Positions 24,766 to 34,262 are shown, numbered from the stretch's first letter. The stretch: DNA of 35,882 nucleotides from an uncultured SAR116 cluster alpha proteobacterium (GCA_902596655.1 CACJUX010000022.1:1-35882); one strand, 5' to 3'. Numbers and translations are program-made. Notes: generated from the sequence alone by a model not told the origin.

Positions 24766-26412
24766 TCACACAACCGACTGGTGATCTTTGAGATCAGTGA
24801 TCAGTTCTTTGACATTTTGTGAATAATCTACCGGCAGATCAATCAGATGGACACCACCCTGTCTAAAAGCTCTGTCAACCGTCTCGACAAACCCAGTAAC
24901 ACTGTTAATTCGGTGTCCGTGCGCGCCGTAAGATTCCGCATATTTCACGAAATCTGGATTGACATACTCTAGGCCCCAATCCGCAAAGCCTGAGCCAGCT
25001 TGTTTCCAGCGAATCATTCCATAAGAGCTGTCGTTGAGGATTAGAACGACTAAATTCAAGTTCAATCTCACAGCTGTTTCAATTTCTTGGCTATTCATCA
25101 TGAAGCCGCCATCACCACAGATTGACATCACCTTGCGATTTGGATGAATTAGCGCGGCGAGCATTGCAGATGGCAGCCCAGCACCCATCGTGGCCAGGGC
25201 ATTGTCCAGGAGAATTGTATTCGGTTGGAATGCCGGGTAATTTCTTGCAAACCAGATTTTGTAGACACCATTATCTAGGGCGATGATATCGTGATATCCC
25301 ATTAGATTTCGAATTTCTGACACGATCGCCTGTGGTCGCATTGGAAATATTGGCTCCTCGGCGAGTCGGAAAATTTCCTGTTTTACATTATCCCTGACTT
25401 TCTCGAAATCGCTCAAATCTATGTCAAGTTTGGATCCGATGGCCGCGGCCAATGCGTCAACGGAAAGGGCGATATCCCCTACAACCTCTATTTGTGGGAA
25501 ATAAACTTGATCCACCTGGGCTGATTTGTAATTTATGTGAATTACCTTTGTACCTCCATGTTCCATAAAAAACGGTGGTTTTTCGACGACATCATGCCCG
25601 ATGTTCACAATCAAATCAGATATCTTGATATAGTCATGCAGGTAATCTTTGTCTGAAAGAGCCGCGGTCCCGAGAAAATAACTGGAACTCTCATCGACGG
25701 CTCCCTTGCCCATCTGCGTGTTGCAGAACGGCACTCCGGTCATACTAATGAATTCAGATATTGCACGGCGGGCTTCTTTGCGATTTGCGCCAGCACCAAT
25801 AAGCAGCAATGGACGCTTTGCATTTTTAATTGCTTCAGCAGCTGTTTGAATAACTTCTGCGCCTGCAATTGCGTAATGCCGTTCCCCTGGTGGGATTAAA
25901 TCCACCATGTCTGCAGACTCCTCGGCAATATCTTCTGGCAACTCAAGCAACACGGGACCGGGCTTTTCCTCTTCTGCGACACGAAAGGCTTCCCTTACCA
26001 AGGACGGGATCGTGTTTGCGTTTACAATCTGTTTGGTCATTTTGCAAATTGGCGCAAACAGCTGGACAACGTCAATTATCTGAAACTGGCCCTGTTTGGA
26101 CTTCTTGATGGGTTTCTGACCCGTAATCATGACAAGAGGAAAGCCACCGAGAAAACCATATGCTGCAGGAGTAGTAAAATTTGTAGCACCCGGCCCTAGC
26201 GTCGCAAGACAGACGCCAGCCTTGCCAGTGAGCCGCCCGTAGGTTGCCGCCATAAAAGCAGCACCCTGTTCATGCCGTGTCAAAATAAGTCTAATCTTCT
26301 CCGATTTTCTGAGTGATTCAAGCAAATCCAGATTTTCCTCCCCAGGAATTCCAAAAATATACTCAACACCTTCGTTCTCCAAAGCCTGGATAAACAAATC
26401 TGAAGCTTTCAT
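24766..26412 (-). CDS. Acetolactate-synthase-like thiamine diphosphate enzyme
   Basis: ThDP-dependent enzyme (548 residues) with the three-domain layout of the acetolactate synthase large subunit. The activating Glu is in LTRHEQGAAFMAATYGR near residue 50, the central domain has PLLLIGAGANR, and the ThDP/Mg motif runs from CGDGGFMMNSQEIETA to LILNDSSYG. No regulatory small subunit is encoded nearby, so it more likely serves a catabolic role than branched-chain amino acid synthesis. Other members of this fold (oxalyl-CoA decarboxylase, sulfoacetaldehyde acetyltransferase, glyoxylate carboligase) are less similar by eye. The ATG at 26412 has GGGAG 5 bases before it; the longer frame from 26436 does not. 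It precedes the aldehyde dehydrogenase in one operon and is divergent from the glutamate-synthase-domain gene. Confidence 0.88.
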   Translation of the reverse strand: MKASDLFIQALENEGVEYIFGIPGEENLDLLESLRKSEKIRLILTRHEQGAAFMAATYGRLTGKAGVCLATLGPGATNFTTPAAYGFLGGFPLVMITGQKPIKKSKQGQFQIIDVVQLFAPICKMTKQIVNANTIPSLVREAFRVAEEEKPGPVLLELPEDIAEESADMVDLIPPGERHYAIAGAEVIQTAAEAIKNAKRPLLLIGAGANRKEARRAISEFISMTGVPFCNTQMGKGAVDESSSYFLGTAALSDKDYLHDYIKISDLIVNIGHDVVEKPPFFMEHGGTKVIHINYKSAQVDQVYFPQIEVVGDIALSVDALAAAIGSKLDIDLSDFEKVRDNVKQEIFRLAEEPIFPMRPQAIVSEIRNLMGYHDIIALDNGVYKIWFARNYPAFQPNTILLDNALATMGAGLPSAMLAALIHPNRKVMSICGDGGFMMNSQEIETAVRLNLNLVVLILNDSSYGMIRWKQAGSGFADWGLEYVNPDFVKYAESYGAHGHRINSVTGFVETVDRAFRQGGVHLIDLPVDYSQNVKELITDLKDHQSVV

Positions 26413-26468
26413 AATAACTCCCACGACAAAACTCAAAGCATGAACTGGACCCGATGCTAGACACTTAA

Positions 26469-26485
26469 ACTTTCAAATTCAAAGT
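26469..26485. promoter_or_regulatory. Inverted repeat in the divergent promoter region of the ALDH/GltB-like cassette
   Basis: ACTTT (26469-26473) and AAAGT (26481-26485) flank a 7-base AT-rich spacer within the 270-base region separating the two divergent operons. It lies close to the ThDP-enzyme start, where a shared regulator could bind. Only a candidate. Confidence 0.25.
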
Positions 26486-26682
26486 GATTCTGATTGCAAA
26501 TGCAGTGTTTTACTCAAAATGTGCTTGTTTGATTGACGAGGCTGCAAAAATTCTTGATTGTATTGCCGACTGCGAAATCATTTTTGGTTTGTGGTTTTTG
26601 AGCACTAAATTTTGCGGATATATTTTATTGTTACTCGTCGTAAAATTTCTTGTTTAAGGCTGAATTGTTTGAGGTGTGCATT

Positions 26683-28284
26683 ATGGATTTGATTTGGGGG
26701 CGGTATTCTGTGCTTATATACGCAGTGGTGCTGACTTTTGGTTTGCTAATTGCGAGTATTCTTCATCCAACTTTAATGATCTTCTGCATTCCTTTTGCCC
26801 TTCTTTCAATACTGGGATTCTACGACTTCTTTCAGCGCAAAAGACCAGTGCTTGCGAATTTTCCATTGATCGGGCGGTTTAGGTTTTTGCTAGAGTCAAT
26901 TCGCCCAGAGCTCAGGCAGTACTTTTGGGAGTCTGACAAGGATGAATTACCATATTCGAGAAACCAGAGATCTATGGTCTACCAAAGATCAAAAGAAATA
27001 TTGGCCGCAAGGCCATTTGGATCAGATGAAAATCATTACATCGATGACTTTACCTGGCTAAATCATTCAATTTCTCCATCTCACATCTCAGATGACGACT
27101 TTCGCATTACAGTCGGAGTGGGAACCAAATCCTATGATATTTCTGTCCTTAATATATCCGGCACAAGTTTTGGATCCCTCTCACCGAACGCGATACAATC
27201 TCTTTCCACAGGAGCGAAACTCGGCGGTTTTGCGCACAATACTGGTGAAGGTGCATTGTCAAAATACCACCAGCTAGGAGGTGGTGATACCATCTGGCAA
27301 ATTTCCACTGGTTATTTTGGATGCCGCACTGAAGATGGCAAATTTGACCCAAAATCATTTGTCTCAAAAGCAACGTTGCCGCAAATAAAAATGATTGAAA
27401 TCAAGCTGAGTCAAGGCGCAAAACCTGGGCACGGTGGAATGCTACTTGGACCAAAAGTTACTCCAGAAATTGCTGAGACACGAGGTGTTGAGGCATACGA
27501 AGACGTGATTTCACCGCATAATCATTCCTCATTTGGAACACCTAATGAATTGCTTCAATTTGCGGACAAACTTCGCGAGTTGTCAGGTGGTAAGCCTGTT
27601 GGAATAAAGCTCTGCATAGGTCACCCATGGGAGTTCGTAGCGATTGTCAAAGCGATTGTAGAGAGTGGGATTGAACTTGACTTCATCACAGTGGATGGCT
27701 CAGAGGGTGGAACTGGAGCAGCTCCTGTTGAATTTACAGACCACCTAGGAAGTCCTTTGCGAGATGCTGTTGTTTTTGTGGACAACGCGTTGAGGGGAGC
27801 CGGCTTGAGAGACCGTATTAAGATCGCTGCCTCAGGAAAAATTGTGAGTGGATACGATATTGTCAGGATGTGTGCATTGGGTGCCGACTGGTGTAACATG
27901 GCGAGGCCTTTCATGTTTTCATTGGGATGCATTCAAGCTCGCGATTGCTCCTCGGGGCGTTGTCCAACTGGCGTGGCCACTATGGACGAAAAGCGATATC
28001 GGGCCATTGACATTGAATCACGCGCAAAAAGAGTCAAAAACTTTCAGAAAAACACTCGATTTGCTGTCAAAGAATTGCTTGAAGCGAGTGGTTTGACGCA
28101 TCCAAGAGAGTTAAATAGGCGACATATTGTCCGACGATTGTCAGAGAGCCAAATAAAACTCGCTGATCAAATATATCCAAAAGTTGACGATGGAGCTCTC
28201 ATTAGAGGCGAAACTGTCGAAGATCCTAGACTTGCCTCTTATTGGGACCGCGTTAGCGGATCCTCTTTCGCTCCTATAGAGTAG
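26683..28284 (+). CDS. Membrane-anchored FMN-binding glutamate-synthase-domain protein
   Basis: A 533-residue protein related to the FMN/Fe-S synthase domain of glutamate synthase. Two hydrophobic helices occupy about residues 8-50, anchoring it in the inner membrane, and the rest is a large cytoplasmic TIM barrel. Family features: NISGTSFGSLSPNAIQSL, NTGEGALSKYH, KPGHGGMLLGPKVTPEIAE, the FMN-phosphate region DGSEGGTGAAP, and a cysteine set C416-C422-C427 matching the 3Fe-4S site of GltB. The glutaminase domain of true GltB is absent, so it is not a complete glutamate synthase; relatives are widespread and mostly uncharacterised oxidoreductases. I use the ATG at 26683, 8 bases after GAGG. A Kef-type antiporter gene follows by 32 bases, so the two are probably co-transcribed. 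Confidence 0.88.
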   Translation: MDLIWGRYSVLIYAVVLTFGLLIASILHPTLMIFCIPFALLSILGFYDFFQRKRPVLANFPLIGRFRFLLESIRPELRQYFWESDKDELPYSRNQRSMVYQRSKEILAARPFGSDENHYIDDFTWLNHSISPSHISDDDFRITVGVGTKSYDISVLNISGTSFGSLSPNAIQSLSTGAKLGGFAHNTGEGALSKYHQLGGGDTIWQISTGYFGCRTEDGKFDPKSFVSKATLPQIKMIEIKLSQGAKPGHGGMLLGPKVTPEIAETRGVEAYEDVISPHNHSSFGTPNELLQFADKLRELSGGKPVGIKLCIGHPWEFVAIVKAIVESGIELDFITVDGSEGGTGAAPVEFTDHLGSPLRDAVVFVDNALRGAGLRDRIKIAASGKIVSGYDIVRMCALGADWCNMARPFMFSLGCIQARDCSSGRCPTGVATMDEKRYRAIDIESRAKRVKNFQKNTRFAVKELLEASGLTHPRELNRRHIVRRLSESQIKLADQIYPKVDDGALIRGETVEDPRLASYWDRVSGSSFAPIE

Positions 28285-28316
28285 CACACGTAAACTTAAC
28301 TCAAGAGAGTTATATC

Positions 28317-29891
28317 ATGATCATCACGTTAGTCTCGTTCGCTTGGTTTTTTGGATTGCTAATTAGCCGCGTGGGTTTACCTCCAATGGTTGGCTTTCTT
28401 GTAGCTGGCTTTGCGTACAATTTTGCTGGTTTTGAAGCTCCTGAGGGCCTTCAAACAATATCGGACCTCGGAGTGACACTGTTACTTTTTTCAATTGGTT
28501 TGAAACTAAAATTAAAAGATTTAGCCACTTCAGAGGTTTGGGGTACATCAGTTGCCCATGTTGTTGTTTCTACTATATTTTTCTCAGGCGTTATTTTTCT
28601 TGGTCAGTTAATTTTTGACATACCGTTGTTCGAGTTGTCCGCACTTTCAATTGTCATTTTAGCATTTGGCCTATCTTTCTCGAGCACAGTCTATGCTGTA
28701 AAAGTGCTAGAAGAAAAAGGCGACATGGGTGCTCTGTATGGCAAAGTCGCAATCGGCATTTTAGTCATGCAGGATATTTTTGCAGTTGTATTTTTGACGG
28801 TAAGCGAGGGCAAATATCCCAGTTTGACAGCAATACTGGTCCTTGCGTTGTTAATTCCCCATGTTCGGAAAACCATCTACAAGTTGCTTGATTATGCTGG
28901 TCACGGTGAACTTTTGGTTGTGAGTGGACTATTTTTTGCATTGGGTGCTGGCTACGAATTTTTTTACTCCGTGGATCTAAAGGGCGACCTTGGCGCTTTG
29001 ATCCTTGGCATTGTCATTTCCAACCACCCCAAATCCAAAGCTTTGGCCAAGTCATTACTAAGCTTTAAAGAGTTGATGCTGGTTGGGTTTTTCTTGTCTG
29101 TAGGCATGCAAGGTCTGCCAAATCTGCCGGTCGTTTTGACAGCTTTTGGTTTAGTTTTAATGCTACCCATAAAAACTTGGCTATACATGGTGATAACAAC
29201 GCGGTTCGGTCTAAGGGCTCGCACCTCACTCTTCAGTTCAATAACATTAGGAAACTTTTCTGAATTCGGATTAATTGTCGCAGCATTGGGTGTTTCACAG
29301 GGTTTCCTCTCTGTCGATTGGCTCCTCGTTATGGCTATAGCAGTTAGTGTTAGTTTTGCGGTTGCCGCTCCATTCAGTGACAGAGCCGAAGTGACCTACC
29401 ACAATAATAAAAAAATGTGGGACGTTTACCAAAAGAACAAACTTAATCCAAAGGACCAAATACTGGACACAGAAGACTCGACAATTTTGATAATCGGAAT
29501 GGGACGTGTGGGAGCAGGAGCATACACCTCACTTAGCGAGTCACGACCTAACAAAGTTCTGGGTATAGAACTCAACGAGGATCGCGCAAAAGAGCTTTCC
29601 ACGCAAGGTTACAACGTCAAAGTTGCAGATGCCACCGACACCGACTTTTGGAACATGGTCAGAATTTCTGAACCAGCTGAGGAAATGATACTCTTGGCGA
29701 TGCCAAACCATAAAAGTAACCTTTTTGCAGCGGAACGCATTCAAGCAAGTGGACTTGATTGCAAGATTGTAGCTATCGCAAAACATGAATCAGAAGTTCA
29801 AGAATTGTTGAAGTTAGGTATTCCTTCTTTCAACCTTTATAGAGAGGCTGGAGAGGGCCTGGGTCGTGAAGCTATCAAAGCAATAGGGTGA
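28317..29891 (+). CDS. Kef-type cation/proton antiporter with RCK domain (CPA2 family)
   Basis: Inner-membrane K+ (or Na+)/H+ antiporter, 524 residues. Some 11-13 hydrophobic segments fill the first 360, with family stretches GLPPMVGFLVAGF, LGVTLLLFSIGLKL, LSFSSTVYAVKVLEEKGD and ILVMQDIFAVVFL. A cytoplasmic TrkA-N/RCK nucleotide-binding domain follows from about residue 385, with the Rossmann motif ILIIGMGRVGAGA. In E. coli, KefB/C are opened by glutathione adducts of electrophiles such as methylglyoxal. Being next to an aldehyde dehydrogenase cassette, this one could likewise take part in aldehyde or redox stress, but that is inference. It is shorter than E. coli KefC (about 620), lacking much of the C-terminal tail. 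Confidence 0.92.
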   Translation: MIITLVSFAWFFGLLISRVGLPPMVGFLVAGFAYNFAGFEAPEGLQTISDLGVTLLLFSIGLKLKLKDLATSEVWGTSVAHVVVSTIFFSGVIFLGQLIFDIPLFELSALSIVILAFGLSFSSTVYAVKVLEEKGDMGALYGKVAIGILVMQDIFAVVFLTVSEGKYPSLTAILVLALLIPHVRKTIYKLLDYAGHGELLVVSGLFFALGAGYEFFYSVDLKGDLGALILGIVISNHPKSKALAKSLLSFKELMLVGFFLSVGMQGLPNLPVVLTAFGLVLMLPIKTWLYMVITTRFGLRARTSLFSSITLGNFSEFGLIVAALGVSQGFLSVDWLLVMAIAVSVSFAVAAPFSDRAEVTYHNNKKMWDVYQKNKLNPKDQILDTEDSTILIIGMGRVGAGAYTSLSESRPNKVLGIELNEDRAKELSTQGYNVKVADATDTDFWNMVRISEPAEEMILLAMPNHKSNLFAAERIQASGLDCKIVAIAKHESEVQELLKLGIPSFNLYREAGEGLGREAIKAIG

Positions 29892-30041
29892 TGAGTCGTG
29901 GTAAAGCCAGGAGCGTCTTTCATTCGTCTCCTATGCGGCAAGGTCGAGCGACCACGTTTGATAGGACCATGATGAAAGCAACCATTACCGCATAACGAAT
30001 TGGCACCTGAGGGTGCTAATGCAAACTCTCTTACGGTCTGT

Positions 30042-30064
30042 AATTCACACAGGTGAATTTTTTG
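30042..30064 (+). terminator. Terminator-like hairpin downstream of the antiporter gene
   Basis: AATTCAC (30042-30048) and GTGAATT (30053-30059) form a 7-bp stem with loop ACAG, and TTTTG follows. The stem is AT-rich and weak, and lies about 150 bases past the antiporter stop codon. Confidence 0.4.
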
Positions 30065-30341
30065 TGAATTTTGCTGGCTCGTTCCCCGCTGGAGAATACT
30101 GTAAAAGCTTAAGGCCCATAAAGTCACCTCACATGACTACGCTGATACCATATGTCAAATGCCTATTCGGGTTGAAAGAATAATGTCACAAAAGAACATC
30201 AAAGAGAGATAGTTGGCGTTGACAATCAAAACAAACAAACAGGGGAATCTCAGAGGGCAATACATCCTCCAGTAGACCTCTGAAAAAGTCGTGCGAAAAA
30301 AGAAATGAAAATTCAATTATTTGAAGCGTCACTATCCTTTG

Positions 30342-30470
30342 TTAACCCAAACTCGGTAGTAACCGCTTCATCTTCCAATCAAGATATTGACCACAATAGT
30401 CACCATAGCTGGTGATATGGATGAAACCCTGACGACGATCCCCCGCATTGGTCCAAACGTAGAGTTTGGC
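30342..30470 (-). pseudogene. Protein-like relic, family unknown
   Basis: A 42-codon frame bounded by stops, with no start codon, reads like the C-terminal end of a protein: it begins AKLYVWTNAGDRRQGFIHIT and includes SYGDYCGQYLDWKMKRLLP. The composition is convincing but the family is not recognised. It may be the tail of a gene lost by deletion near the edge of the foreign-looking segment. Confidence 0.25.
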
Positions 30471-30652
30471 TTAAGTCGTAACATAAAAAGCAAAATGCTA
30501 CGCGCCACACCATTAACAACGAAAATTAAGAATGAGCTTTGAGTATTCTAGATTTTTGGCAAAACTGGAGATAGGGGGCCGTTCCACCAAAATCCATCTG
30601 TCGCCACTTTCATAGAACCATCTATCAATACAACAACGGAGTTGGAGCTGGC

Positions 30653-30672
30653 CGGCTATTTTTCAATAGCCG
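30653..30672 (-). terminator. Stem-loop after kdgK
   Basis: CGGCTATT (30653-30660) and AATAGCCG (30665-30672) form a perfect 8-bp stem. On the transcribed strand the loop is GAAA, a stable GNRA tetraloop. It begins about 30 bases past the kdgK stop. No T run follows, so it may protect the 3' end rather than terminate by itself. Confidence 0.5.
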
Positions 30673-30702
30673 AGAGCAATCAAACAGCGCTACCAGGGAA
30701 AA

Positions 30703-31623
30703 TCACTTCTCGCTAGGGCTAACCATGTCTAGTGGAGCAAGAGCGCCTCGGTGTAGCACCACGCGCGCCGCACAGGCATGGGCAGTGGGTATCGCTTCTC
30801 GAACGGTTTTACCCCTAGCCACACTAGCCATCAGACTGCCATTGAAAGCATCACCAGCGGCCGTGCTGTCAAGCGGCGAACAAACCGCTTGCGGAGCAAG
30901 AAAGATGGCATCATCCGCATCCACTAGTAATGCCGGCGCAGCACCATCCTTGATGACGACCGTTTGCGCGCCCCACCCTCGATACCGGTCAGCAACCGAA
31001 TGCGCATCGGGGTCGCCAAAACTGCGCTTTTCATCATCGAGGCTCGGCAGGACAATATCGGCGACTGAGCCCGCCGCCGTAATAGCAGAGCGCATCTCCG
31101 CCGCATCCGGCCAGAGGTTTTCGCGAATATTGCTGTCAAAAAACACTGTACGATCTGCGCCGCGCACCTGCGCAACCATCTTCAGCAACAGCTGCCTGTC
31201 GGCTGGTGATAGAATGGCCAAGGTAATTCCTGACAGATAAATGAATTGCGCTGCCACAAGTTTGGCGGCAAGCAGATCAGGCTCCCGCATCAGTTGGCGT
31301 GCCGCCGAAGCGTTGCGCCAATAGCTGAAACTGCGTTCGCCGTCCCGCAAATGGATCATATAGAGGCCAGGGCTACGCCCCTCAATCCGCGGCGTGTTTA
31401 AACAGTCAATGTTGTGCCGGGCAATGAAAGCTTTCATATCATCGGACAGGCTGTCAGTGCCAAACGCCGTGTGAAAACCAACATGCCAGTCGGCAGGCAT
31501 CATTAGGCGCGCGTAATAAAGCGTGTTAAACACATCACCGGCAAAGCCCCTTCGTAGACTGTCAGAACTTTCCGATGGTGCCAGTTCGATCATCAATTCA
31601 CCAATACCCAAACAAAGCGGCAT
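30703..31623 (-). CDS. kdgK: 2-keto-3-deoxygluconate kinase (PfkB family)
   Basis: Phosphorylates 2-keto-3-deoxygluconate to the 6-phosphate, which an aldolase then splits to pyruvate and glyceraldehyde-3-phosphate; cytosolic. Ribokinase-family motifs: GIGELMIEL at the N-terminus, FFDSNIRENLWP in the middle, VVIKDGAAP, and the anion-hole/catalytic-base motif DSTAAGDAFNGSL near residue 262. I prefer the ATG at 31623 (306 residues), which fits family N-termini and lies 9 bases after AGAG; a GTG at 31641 would overlap uxuA by 13 bases. It is third in the order uxuB-uxuA-kdgK, completing hexuronate breakdown to KDPG, which supports KDG over other sugars. Confidence 0.88.
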   Translation of the reverse strand: MPLCLGIGELMIELAPSESSDSLRRGFAGDVFNTLYYARLMMPADWHVGFHTAFGTDSLSDDMKAFIARHNIDCLNTPRIEGRSPGLYMIHLRDGERSFSYWRNASAARQLMREPDLLAAKLVAAQFIYLSGITLAILSPADRQLLLKMVAQVRGADRTVFFDSNIRENLWPDAAEMRSAITAAGSVADIVLPSLDDEKRSFGDPDAHSVADRYRGWGAQTVVIKDGAAPALLVDADDAIFLAPQAVCSPLDSTAAGDAFNGSLMASVARGKTVREAIPTAHACAARVVLHRGALAPLDMVSPSEK

Positions 31624-31628
31624 CTTTG

Positions 31629-32810
31629 TTATCTCTGCCACTCATGAGACAGCGCATGTATGACACCACGCAATTCCGCAAGCCCACGCATGCGCCCGAC
31701 AAGCGGATAGCCTGGGTGCGTACCGCGCCCGATATCGTACAGCAATTCATGGCCATGATCCGGCCGAAAAACGATATCATCACCCTGCCCGGCCTGTTTG
31801 CGGCGGCTCTCCTCATCAAGAAGGATGCCGATCAGCGCGACCATATCTGTGTCACCTGCCAGATGCGAGGCTTCCTGGAAGGAACCATCTGCCTCCTTTT
31901 TGACATTTCGCAGATGAGCAAAGTGAATCCGATCGGCAAACTGACGGGCTATCTCCGGCACGTCATTTTCAGCATGCGCGCCAAGTGACCCACTGCAAAG
32001 CGTTATGCCGTTGGCATTATCATCAACTGTGTCGAGTATCCAGGCAATGTCCGCCGCGTTGGAGACGATGCGGGGCAAACCGAGAATGTTGCGCGGTGGA
32101 TCATCAGGATGCACGCACACGCGAATGCCAAGGTCAGCTGCCGTCGGGATGATTTCCGTTAGGAAGCGATGATAATTGGCTCGCAACGCGGCATGATCTA
32201 TCCCCTCATAAAGCTCCAGTGCGCTGCGCAACCCGGCCAGTGAATAGCGGTCATACGCACCTGGCAACCCGGCCATAATGCTAGCAAGCAAGCTGTCCTT
32301 GTCTTCTGCCGTCATAGCATTGAAGCGGACAGATGCTTCGGTCAATATGTTGGATGAATATGTTGTGGCAGCCGCCTCGCGCCCGAGCATAAAGACCTCT
32401 AAAACGGCCATCTCTGTTTGATCAAACCGCAACGCTGTCCCACCACCAGCCACTGGCGCATCCAGTCTTGTTCGCGTCCAGTCGAGAAGCGGCATAAAAT
32501 TATAGCAAATTGTCTTGACCCCACAGGCTGCAAGGTTAGCCATTGACTGGCGATAATTGGCAAAGAGCGGCGACAGATCACCCTCGCCGCGCTTGATCCG
32601 CTCATCAACTGGTAGGCTCTCAACCACCACCCATTTCAGTCTCCCCGTCGTGGCGATTTCCGCACTGCGCTCAGCTATCGCCTGTTCAGGCCAGACTTCA
32701 CCATAGGGAATGTTATGCAGCGCCGTGACGATACCGGACGCCCCGGTCTGCATGATCTCAGGCAAGGTGATCCCATCGAGCGGACCAAACCAGCGCCATG
32801 ACTCCATCAT
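31629..32810 (-). CDS. uxuA: Mannonate dehydratase
   Basis: Dehydrates D-mannonate to 2-keto-3-deoxygluconate; metal-dependent TIM barrel, 393 residues, essentially the length of E. coli UxuA (394). Recognisable stretches are ESWRWFGPLDGITLPEIMQT at the start, TALHNIPYGEVWP, CYNFMPLLDWTRT, the metal-binding VCVHPDDPP and FAHLRNVKKE. Its ATG overlaps the uxuB stop (ATGA), so translation is coupled. The product goes to the kinase encoded next. Confidence 0.96.
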   Translation of the reverse strand: MMESWRWFGPLDGITLPEIMQTGASGIVTALHNIPYGEVWPEQAIAERSAEIATTGRLKWVVVESLPVDERIKRGEGDLSPLFANYRQSMANLAACGVKTICYNFMPLLDWTRTRLDAPVAGGGTALRFDQTEMAVLEVFMLGREAAATTYSSNILTEASVRFNAMTAEDKDSLLASIMAGLPGAYDRYSLAGLRSALELYEGIDHAALRANYHRFLTEIIPTAADLGIRVCVHPDDPPRNILGLPRIVSNAADIAWILDTVDDNANGITLCSGSLGAHAENDVPEIARQFADRIHFAHLRNVKKEADGSFQEASHLAGDTDMVALIGILLDEESRRKQAGQGDDIVFRPDHGHELLYDIGRGTHPGYPLVGRMRGLAELRGVIHALSHEWQR

Positions 32811-34262
32811 TGCCGTGCACTCCCATTATTGCTGTCTCCGTCTAGGTTGACGGCTTCCTTCAGACAGGCTGCAACGCCATCCGCGTCAATCTGACGATAC
32901 CATCTTGTCACCTCAGTTATAACTGTATCATGGCTGGCAATGACTTGGTTGAAAACCTCGTCAAGGCCTAGCATCGCCCGCACATAGCCGTCGCCGTTAG
33001 GCGTTGCAGCAATGATCTCGGCAATAGTTTTGGCAAGCGGGTCGTGAAGCCGTTGCCGAGCTACCTGTTTCTGTCTCACAAAGGCAAGCCAGCCAGCAAT
33101 TACCAGACAAAGGCAGAGCACTGAACGGCCAGCTTTAAGATTTTCGGCAAGTGGTGCCAGAATACGCGGCGGCAATTTCTGCGAGGTGTCTTTCGCGATC
33201 TGCGCTATCTGGTGAATAATCCGTGGATTGGAAAAACGCTCGTTAAGCGCCCTGCAATAGGCGGTGATATCCTCTCCCTGCGGAACGGTGACCGAGGGAA
33301 TGATCTCTTGCGACCACAAGGTATTGATGAAGCCTGCAAGCAATGGATCCGCGATCGCCTCGCTTATCAACTGTTTGCCATGCAATTGACCCAGAAGGGC
33401 CAGTGCTGTATGGCTGCCATTCAGACAGCGCAGCTTCATCGTCTCATAGGGCGTAACATCGGTAACCATCTGAACCCCGACATGGGCAAAATCAGGCCGG
33501 CCCATCGGTCCGAATTCATCCTCAAGCACCCATTGCCAAAAAGGTTCATGGATCACCGGCGCTCGGTCCGTACCCCCGACGAGACGGGCAACATAAGCGC
33601 GATCATCTTCGGTAGTCGCCGGGACGATGCGGTCAACCATACTAACCGGGAAACGGGCCTCAGCCCTAATCCACGCGGCAAGCGCCGGATCGGTTAGGGT
33701 TGCAAACCCACTGACAACAGCTGACAGCAAGCGGCCATTGTTTGCCAGGTTATCGCAGGACAGGCAGGTAAATGGCGCTGTTCCAGCGGCACGCCGGCGC
33801 GCCAGCGCCGCCGCGATGAACCCCGGTGCCGAGATCGGTGTCGCCGGATTTTCAATGTCATGCAGGATATCAGGATGGTTGGCATCAAGCTGTCCATTCT
33901 TGTGGCAATATCCCTTTTCGGTAATGGTCAGCGAGACAAGACTCACCTCCGGTGCTGCCATCGTCGCCAGAATGCGCTCACGATCCTCTCTCGCAAAGCC
34001 AACATCCACCAGACATGTAATACATCTTGCTATATCGTTATACGGGCTGCGTTCAATGGTGTGATAGTTGAAATCCTGCAGGGCCAGCGCATCTCGGATG
34101 GCAGGTGAGCGCAAACTCACGCCCATCACCGCATAGCGATCCTGTTGCCGCGGCAGCGTCATGTTCAACGTCTCGAAGCGTGGCAGAGCGAAAGCACGGA
34201 AAAAAGGCTCCAATGCCAAGATGCACAACACGAATTGGTGGGCGGTCGGCAGCTGGCAACAT
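32807..34262 (-). CDS. uxuB: Fructuronate reductase / mannonate oxidoreductase with an apparent frameshift
   Basis: NADH-dependent reductase of D-fructuronate to D-mannonate, polyol-dehydrogenase family. From the ATG at 34262 the frame reads MLPAADRPPIRVVHLGIGAFF, the expected N-terminal Rossmann motif, then leaves the family pattern at a six-base homopolymer (A6 on the + strand, 34200-34205). With one base fewer it continues FRAFALPRFETLN into the long intact frame that carries MGVSLRSPAIRDALALQD, IVPATTEDD and CLNGSHTALALLG. Corrected length is about 484 residues, matching E. coli UxuB (486). As given, the intact frame can start only upstream at 34321 with a non-family N-terminus that lacks the proper nucleotide-binding motif. 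Assembly error, slippage or true inactivation are all possible. Confidence 0.85.

Larger units (their letters stand above)
29892..30702. other. Gene-poor stretch between the antiporter and kdgK
   Basis: About 810 bases between convergent genes. It holds two hairpins and one protein-like fragment, each listed separately, and no intact gene. No copy of the tRNA-Gly 3' end, which would mark the far boundary of an integrated element, was seen here by eye. Confidence 0.5.

Noticed and set aside
29892-30702. Right-hand attachment site of a tRNA-Gly element
   Set aside because: No copy of the tRNA 3' end (for example GGGTTCGATTCCCGC) was found here or elsewhere to the right, so the element boundary cannot be set from this window.
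34053-34262. A 69-codon - strand frame as a separate small protein
   Set aside because: Its first 20 residues are the true N-terminus of uxuB before the homopolymer shift; the remainder is out-of-frame uxuB.
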